Below are positions 60,489 through 64,000 of a stretch of DNA of 64,000 nucleotides, one piece after another. This stretch comes from Chryseobacterium cheonjiense (lineage in GTDB: Bacteria > Bacteroidota > Bacteroidia > Flavobacteriales > Weeksellaceae): contig NZ_JABBGF010000004.1 of NCBI RefSeq assembly GCF_012927265.1, positions 124,001-188,000 on the forward strand. Direction: 5' to 3'. The number at the start of each line of letters is the position of its first letter. Positions within the stretch are counted from its first letter, which is position 1. The notes below the pieces were generated by a model. That model saw only the letters and a program-made list of their open reading frames with translations. It was not told where the DNA came from and searched no databases. A program made the position numbers and the translations under genes.

Positions 60489-60533
60489 GAGTATTTTTTA
60501 AATAATTAATCCAATAGATGAATTATTGTGAAA

Positions 60534-61172
60534 TTATTTGGAGAAGAAATCCATAAGGTCCATGTAATTTTTCTGATTTACTCCGTGGCCGCTCATATAT
60601 TCTCTGAAAGAAAAGTAGCAGCCCAGATCATACAGCAAATCGGCAGCTTTTCTTCCCCATTCCAAAGGAATCACAGCGTCATCGGTACCGTGTGAAATGA
60701 AAAAGCGTAATTTTTCCAGTTTTTTCTTATCCTTTACAATATCATGCAGTAGCTTTTCTTCCGGATAGCTGCTCAGGCAGGCAACAAGATTAAACATTTC
60801 CGGATATTTCAGGGCAAGAGCATAACATAGGATGCCTCCCTGGCTGAAGCCGCACAGATGCGTTTTTCCCTCGGTAATACCATAACGGTTGACAATGCCG
60901 AGAATACTCTCCAAAATGCTGTTGAGCGATTCATTAGCCTGCTGTACCTCTACGAAACGTTCGGGATCATTAAAATCTATATCGTACCATGAATATCCTT
61001 CAAACTGTGTTGTTTTCGGCGCTCTGAAGCTTACGATGATCCAGTCGGCAGGAAGTGTTTCCCTGAAGCTGAAAAGATCCTGCTCATTGCTTCCGTATCC
61101 GTGAAGCAAAAAAAGAATGGTTGTAGCTGAAGTGATATGTTCGGGTTCTCTTACAATGTAATCTAGGTTCAT
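60534..61172 (-). CDS. Alpha/beta hydrolase (phospholipase/carboxylesterase family)
   Basis: A 212-residue cytoplasmic hydrolase. The nucleophile is in LCGFSQGGILCYAL (Ser about 112), with Asp in ISHGTDDAVIPL (about 166) and His in YMSGHGVNQKN (about 198). LFLLHGYGSNEQDLF provides the oxyanion region. It resembles the carboxylesterase/lysophospholipase family; the natural ester is unknown. The TATCTTTG -7 element lies so close to the ATG that the mRNA may be leaderless. Confidence 0.88.
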   Translation of the reverse strand: MNLDYIVREPEHITSATTILFLLHGYGSNEQDLFSFRETLPADWIIVSFRAPKTTQFEGYSWYDIDFNDPERFVEVQQANESLNSILESILGIVNRYGITEGKTHLCGFSQGGILCYALALKYPEMFNLVACLSSYPEEKLLHDIVKDKKKLEKLRFFISHGTDDAVIPLEWGRKAADLLYDLGCYFSFREYMSGHGVNQKNYMDLMDFFSK

Positions 61173-61176
61173 TATG

Positions 61177-61184
61177 CAAAGATA
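61177..61184 (-). promoter_or_regulatory. -7 element of the esterase gene, very close to the start
   Basis: The minus strand reads TATCTTTG and ends five bases before the ATG at 61172. The predicted transcription start therefore falls at or next to the ATG. No clear -33 element is visible. Confidence 0.5.
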
Positions 61185-61380
61185 TATAATAAAGGTTTAT
61201 GATGATTTAATAGCATAAAAATGGGACCACCTGTAACGGAGTGACAAACTGTCTTCTCTTTGCCGCAAGAGTTTCCCGGGAAAGTAAGAAAAAAAGAAAT
61301 AGTATTTATTAAATCGATATTTTTTAGAAATTTTTGTTGGAAAATTTTCATGAAACCTATTTTTATATTGATAAAAAACC

Positions 61381-61388
61381 TATATTTG
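61381..61388 (+). promoter_or_regulatory. -7 element of the small lipoprotein gene
   Basis: TATATTTG matches TAnnTTTG and ends 26 bases before the ATG at 61415. It supports the internal start over the longer frame from 61334. Confidence 0.5.
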
Positions 61389-61414
61389 AAACATTAAAAA
61401 TCTATTTGGAAAAA

Positions 61415-61867
61415 ATGAAGCAATTTTACAAATCAAAAAGTTTACTCAAGCTTTCTTTTTTATTCGCCGTATTATTTTCGGTAATTTCTGTTCTTAACTC
61501 CTGTAAGGAGGATGACGATGAGGAATTCACAGATCACATTATTAAATTTGAAGCAAAAATAATTGTTAACGGACCAAGTACGCCACCTACTTCACCACCA
61601 GCTGCAAATTTTAAAACTGTTGTAACCCAGATAGGAACAAGTCCGAGTACTACTTTCAATCCTACCGGAATTACATGGACATCAGGTGACCAGTTTGTAA
61701 GCTCAAGCCAGTCTCAGCTTAACCTTGCTGCCAATGCTGTTCTTCCGTATGCTGACTCAGAATTGATCGTAAACATCTATGTTGACGGAGAGCTTGCCAA
61801 AACAAAGAAAGCAGTAGGATCAGGAGAGAAAAATGCTTCTACCTATTACAGCTTCTTAGAATTATAG
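61415..61867 (+). CDS. Small lipoprotein of unknown function
   Basis: A 150-residue protein with a lipobox ending SVLNSC (Cys27) and a mature part that starts KEDDDEEF. This acidic stretch right after Cys may be the outer-surface lipoprotein export signal known in Bacteroidota. A Pro/Ser-rich segment (STPPTSPPAANF) and beta strands follow. The start at 61415 keeps the signal peptide. No family is recognised. A terminator follows. Confidence 0.72.
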   Translation: MKQFYKSKSLLKLSFLFAVLFSVISVLNSCKEDDDEEFTDHIIKFEAKIIVNGPSTPPTSPPAANFKTVVTQIGTSPSTTFNPTGITWTSGDQFVSSSQSQLNLAANAVLPYADSELIVNIYVDGELAKTKKAVGSGEKNASTYYSFLEL

Positions 61868-61886
61868 AATATATTCAATAAGATAT

Positions 61887-61913
61887 AAAGACCGCTCACG
61901 CGGTCTTTTTTTT
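61887..61913 (+). terminator. Intrinsic terminator of the small lipoprotein gene
   Basis: Perfect nine-base stem AAAGACCGC/GCGGTCTTT with a TCAC loop, then TTTTT. Confidence 0.85.
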
Positions 61914-61941
61914 GAAAGAAAGAGATCAATTGTTGTCTTAA

Positions 61942-61984
61942 AAACGCATTGGGCGCGGATTGAAAATCCGCGCCCAATGCGTTT
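61942..61984. repeat. Perfect 43-base palindrome with GAA loop
   Basis: Twenty-base perfect arms (61942-61961, beginning AAACGCATTGGGCGCGG, and 61965-61984) flank a GAA triloop. It lies between convergent genes and just after tyrS; on the minus strand it is followed by a short T-run, so it could end tyrS. Its GC-rich core contrasts with the surroundings. The outer sequence of the ~110-base repeats is absent. Confidence 0.75.
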
Positions 61985-62006
61985 AATTATAATATAAATA
62001 AAGATA

Positions 62007-63302
62007 TTAAATTACTTTTACAATAAAGTAATTTTTCTTTCCTTTCTGTAGCAATAGAAATTTCCCGTCAATAAGATCGCTTTCATTGGCTGTAAAAGTA
62101 TCATTCACTTTCTGCTTGTTCACAGAAATTGCATTACCTTTTATTTCTCTTGAAGCTTCGCTTTTAGATTTCAGGAAACCTGACTTTTCAGATAGAAGCT
62201 CAATTATATTGATTCCTAAAGCATCAGCTTTTGTCATTTCCTTTTGCGGAACTCCATCAAAAAGCTCAAGAAAAGTTGCTTCGTCCAGACTTACCATATC
62301 TTCGGCAGTAGAACGTCCGAAAAGAATCTCGGAAGCTTTTAGTGCTTTTTCATATTCTTCTCTCCCGTGAACCCAAACCGTAACTTCTTCAGCAAGTTTT
62401 TTCTGAAGTTTTCTTTCATTAGGAGCAATTTTATGATCCTCAATCAGTGATTCTATTTCTTCTTTTCCCAGGAATGTATAGAATTTGATAAATCGTTCAG
62501 CATCATCATCCGTTGCATTCAACCAGAACTGGTAGAATTTGTACGGAGAAGTTCTGTTTTTGTCCAACCAGTAATTTTCTCCGCTTTCCGATTTTCCGAA
62601 TTTAGATCCGTCAGCTTTGGTGATCAAAGGAACCGTCAATGCAAACGCTTCACCCTGTGCTTTTCTACGGATCAGTTCCGTTCCTGTAGTTATATTTCCC
62701 CACTGGTCGGAACCTCCCATCTGAAGCCTCACGTTATTGTTCTGGTACAAATGAAGGAAATCGTATCCTTGGATCAGCTGGTACGTAAACTCTGTAAAGC
62801 TCATTCCTTCGGCTCCGGCTTCTCCCGAAAACCTTTTCTTTACAGAATCCTTTGCCATCATATAATTGACGGTGATATTTTTCCCGACATTTTTAGCAAA
62901 ATCAAGGAAAGAAATATTCTTCATCCAGTCATAATTATTTACGAGCTCCGCTTTATTAGGTTCGTTTCCTGAAAAATCAAGAAATCTTGACAGTTGGTTT
63001 TTCAGGCAGTTTACATAGTGAAGAAGCGTTTCTTCATCCAGGAGATTTCGTTCCGCAGACTTTCCCGAAGGATCCCCGATCATTCCCGTAGCACCTCCTA
63101 CCAATGCAATCGGTTTATGGCCGTGCTGCTGAAAGTGGGCAAGAATTTTTATCTGAATAAGACTTCCAATATGCAAAGAATCTGCGGTAGGATCAAAACC
63201 GATATAGGCAGTTGTCATTTCCTTATCCAGTTGTTCATCCGTTCCGGGCATCATGTCTGCAAAAAGACCGCGCCATTTCAATTCTTCAATAAAAGAGTTC
63301 AT
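62007..63302 (-). CDS. tyrS: Tyrosine--tRNA ligase
   Basis: A 431-residue class I aminoacyl-tRNA synthetase. The HIGH-type motif is in DSLHIGSLIQI (about residue 41) and KMSKS-type SKFGKSESG near 233. QLIQGYDFLHLY and MGGSDQWGNITTG give the tyrosine pocket. A C-terminal S4 domain (about 365-430) reads ASREIKGNAISVNKQKV. Length is standard. A TATCTTTG -7 element lies on the minus strand at 63328-63335. Confidence 0.96.
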   Translation of the reverse strand: MNSFIEELKWRGLFADMMPGTDEQLDKEMTTAYIGFDPTADSLHIGSLIQIKILAHFQQHGHKPIALVGGATGMIGDPSGKSAERNLLDEETLLHYVNCLKNQLSRFLDFSGNEPNKAELVNNYDWMKNISFLDFAKNVGKNITVNYMMAKDSVKKRFSGEAGAEGMSFTEFTYQLIQGYDFLHLYQNNNVRLQMGGSDQWGNITTGTELIRRKAQGEAFALTVPLITKADGSKFGKSESGENYWLDKNRTSPYKFYQFWLNATDDDAERFIKFYTFLGKEEIESLIEDHKIAPNERKLQKKLAEEVTVWVHGREEYEKALKASEILFGRSTAEDMVSLDEATFLELFDGVPQKEMTKADALGINIIELLSEKSGFLKSKSEASREIKGNAISVNKQKVNDTFTANESDLIDGKFLLLQKGKKNYFIVKVI

Positions 63303-63327
63303 TATTTCTAACTTTAAAATTAAGGTG

Positions 63328-63335
63328 CAAAGATA
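63328..63335 (-). promoter_or_regulatory. -7 element of tyrS
   Basis: The minus strand reads TATCTTTG, a match to TAnnTTTG, 26 bases before the tyrS ATG. The -33 element is not evident. Confidence 0.5.
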
Positions 63336-63448
63336 ATCATTTCAACGAAATAAGGACAGGCGAACCATCTGTCATTTAATGCTGATAAGTCTGTCATTTA
63401 TTTTTGAAGAGCACTTTGATCTTATAGAAAGGCTGTATTTATTTTTTA

Positions 63449-63559
63449 GAAGCTTTTTCCTGCTCTCCGCACTCGCTATTTTTTGTTTTCGGCGCGGCAG
63501 CGAAGCTGCCGCGCCGAAAACAAAAAATGGGCTCAGACAATTGCTGCGATCAGGGCTAA
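63449..63559. repeat. Dispersed palindromic repeat, copy 2
   Basis: The unit starts GAAGCTTTTTCCTGCTCTCC and ends GATCAGGGCTAA, as in copy 1 at 22544. The centre is a perfect 24-base inverted repeat (63478-63501 with 63505-63528; arms begin ATTTTTTGTTTTCGG) with a GAA triloop in the context GCGAAGC. The core differs from copy 1 yet remains self-complementary. It fills much of the tyrS-sigma gap. Confidence 0.85.
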
Positions 63560-63609
63560 ACCTCGGTCGGCGATGCAAATTTTGTGTAATAATTCATTGT
63601 TTCGAGCCG

Positions 63610-63640
63610 TTGTATTTTAAGCCAGAATCAATTATATTTG
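63610..63640 (+). promoter_or_regulatory. Promoter of the second sigma factor gene
   Basis: TTG (63610-63612), a 20-base spacer, then TATATTTG (63633-63640), which ends only six bases before the ATG at 63647. The predicted start of transcription is at or within a few bases of the ATG. Confidence 0.65.
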
Positions 63641-63646
63641 TTAATA

Positions 63647-64000
63647 ATGAATGACGAACAATTATTCCAGCTTATTACAAAAGCAAAGGAAAAGGATCAG
63701 AAAGCCCAAACCAGGCTCATCAATATTTTTTGGGTTGATGTTTTCTCTTTTGTGATGAAAAAAGTGCATGATGAAAATGATGCAGATGAGATAACAGTGA
63801 ATGTTTTTTCAAAAGTATTGTCGAAGCTGGATATGTATGATCCTCACTTTCAGTTTAAAACCTGGGTGCTTACCATTGCCCAGAATACCATCATTGATTT
63901 CTGGAGAAGAAAAAGCAGGGAAAATCAGGATCCTACCGAAAATCTGGAAGAAGTAAAAAATCAGTATGCAAAATCCCCGGAAGAGCTCATGATTTCTGAG
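63647..64000 (+). CDS. RNA polymerase sigma factor, sigma-70/ECF family (runs off the window end)
   Basis: The visible 118 residues start MNDEQLFQLITKAKEKDQ and continue through sigma region 2: FVMKKVHDENDADEITVNVF, then FKTWVLTIAQNTIIDFWRRK. The open frame runs past the end of the window, so region 4 is not seen. The ATG at 63651 is in another frame and soon hits a stop. It is unlike the sigma factor at 52941 in sequence. Promoter spacing suggests a leaderless transcript. Confidence 0.85.
   Translation, partial: MNDEQLFQLITKAKEKDQKAQTRLINIFWVDVFSFVMKKVHDENDADEITVNVFSKVLSKLDMYDPHFQFKTWVLTIAQNTIIDFWRRKSRENQDPTENLEEVKNQYAKSPEELMISE

Overview
The window looks like chromosome of a Flavobacteriia member of the Bacteroidota, closest in character to Chryseobacterium and relatives (Weeksellaceae). 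The evidence is the low GC content, promoters of the form TTTG-N19/20-TAnnTTTG, weak ribosome binding sites, many SPI/SPII secreted proteins of Bacteroidota-only families (GSCFA, DUF5683, DUF6438, PepSY-like), and the gene order parA-parB-DUF5683-dapB-lepB-wbqC. The genus is inferred from gene content; no 16S rRNA gene is present.

Bases 1-10,470 are accessory. They hold the end of a COG4705 membrane protein, a PepSY-like secreted protein, a tripartite RND efflux operon (outer membrane factor, lipoprotein adaptor, permease), two PAP2 phosphatases, a half-size EamA transporter, a frameshifted remnant that looks caspase-like, and a large serine recombinase. The recombinase points at a cluster of three tRNA genes (Ser, Pro, Arg), and I read this as the right end of an integrated element whose left end lies outside the window.

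Bases 10,474-31,760 are mostly housekeeping and envelope genes: an amidase, aspartase, a small glycan locus (two glycosyltransferases, flippase, FkbM methyltransferase), two DEAD-box helicases, a DUF47-PiT phosphate uptake pair, a polyprenyl diphosphate synthase, a GSCFA protein, TatD, and an hpt/adk/obg cluster. Bases 31,900-35,560 hold an ABC-F protein and three unknown secreted proteins. Bases 35,756-45,663 hold purA, a TonB protein, then the segregation/envelope cluster parAB-DUF5683-dapB-lepB-wbqC and a subtilisin-like protease.

Bases 45,790-50,701 encode a lipocalin-like lipoprotein, an OmpA-type lipoprotein, and a four-gene operon that reproduces the mycobacterial decaprenylphosphoryl-pentose pathway (UbiA phosphoribosyltransferase, DprE1-like oxidase, DprE2-like reductase), with a HAD phosphatase as the likely fourth enzyme. 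A cysteine desulfurase, thioredoxin and three tandem tRNA-Asp genes follow. Bases 52,941-57,362 form the most interesting locus: an ECF sigma factor and a small Cys/His protein, then a candidate ECF-type promoter, then a tightly packed run of YHS, DM13, DoxX-like, DinB-like, NRDE/TANGO2 and ATP-grasp genes. The window ends with an L,D-transpeptidase, a PDZ/retropepsin-like protease, an esterase, a small lipoprotein, tyrS and the start of a second sigma factor gene.

The intergenic DNA carries several dispersed repeats. The clearest is a ~110-bp element present twice, with conserved ends around a palindromic core whose sequence differs between copies while remaining perfectly self-complementary.
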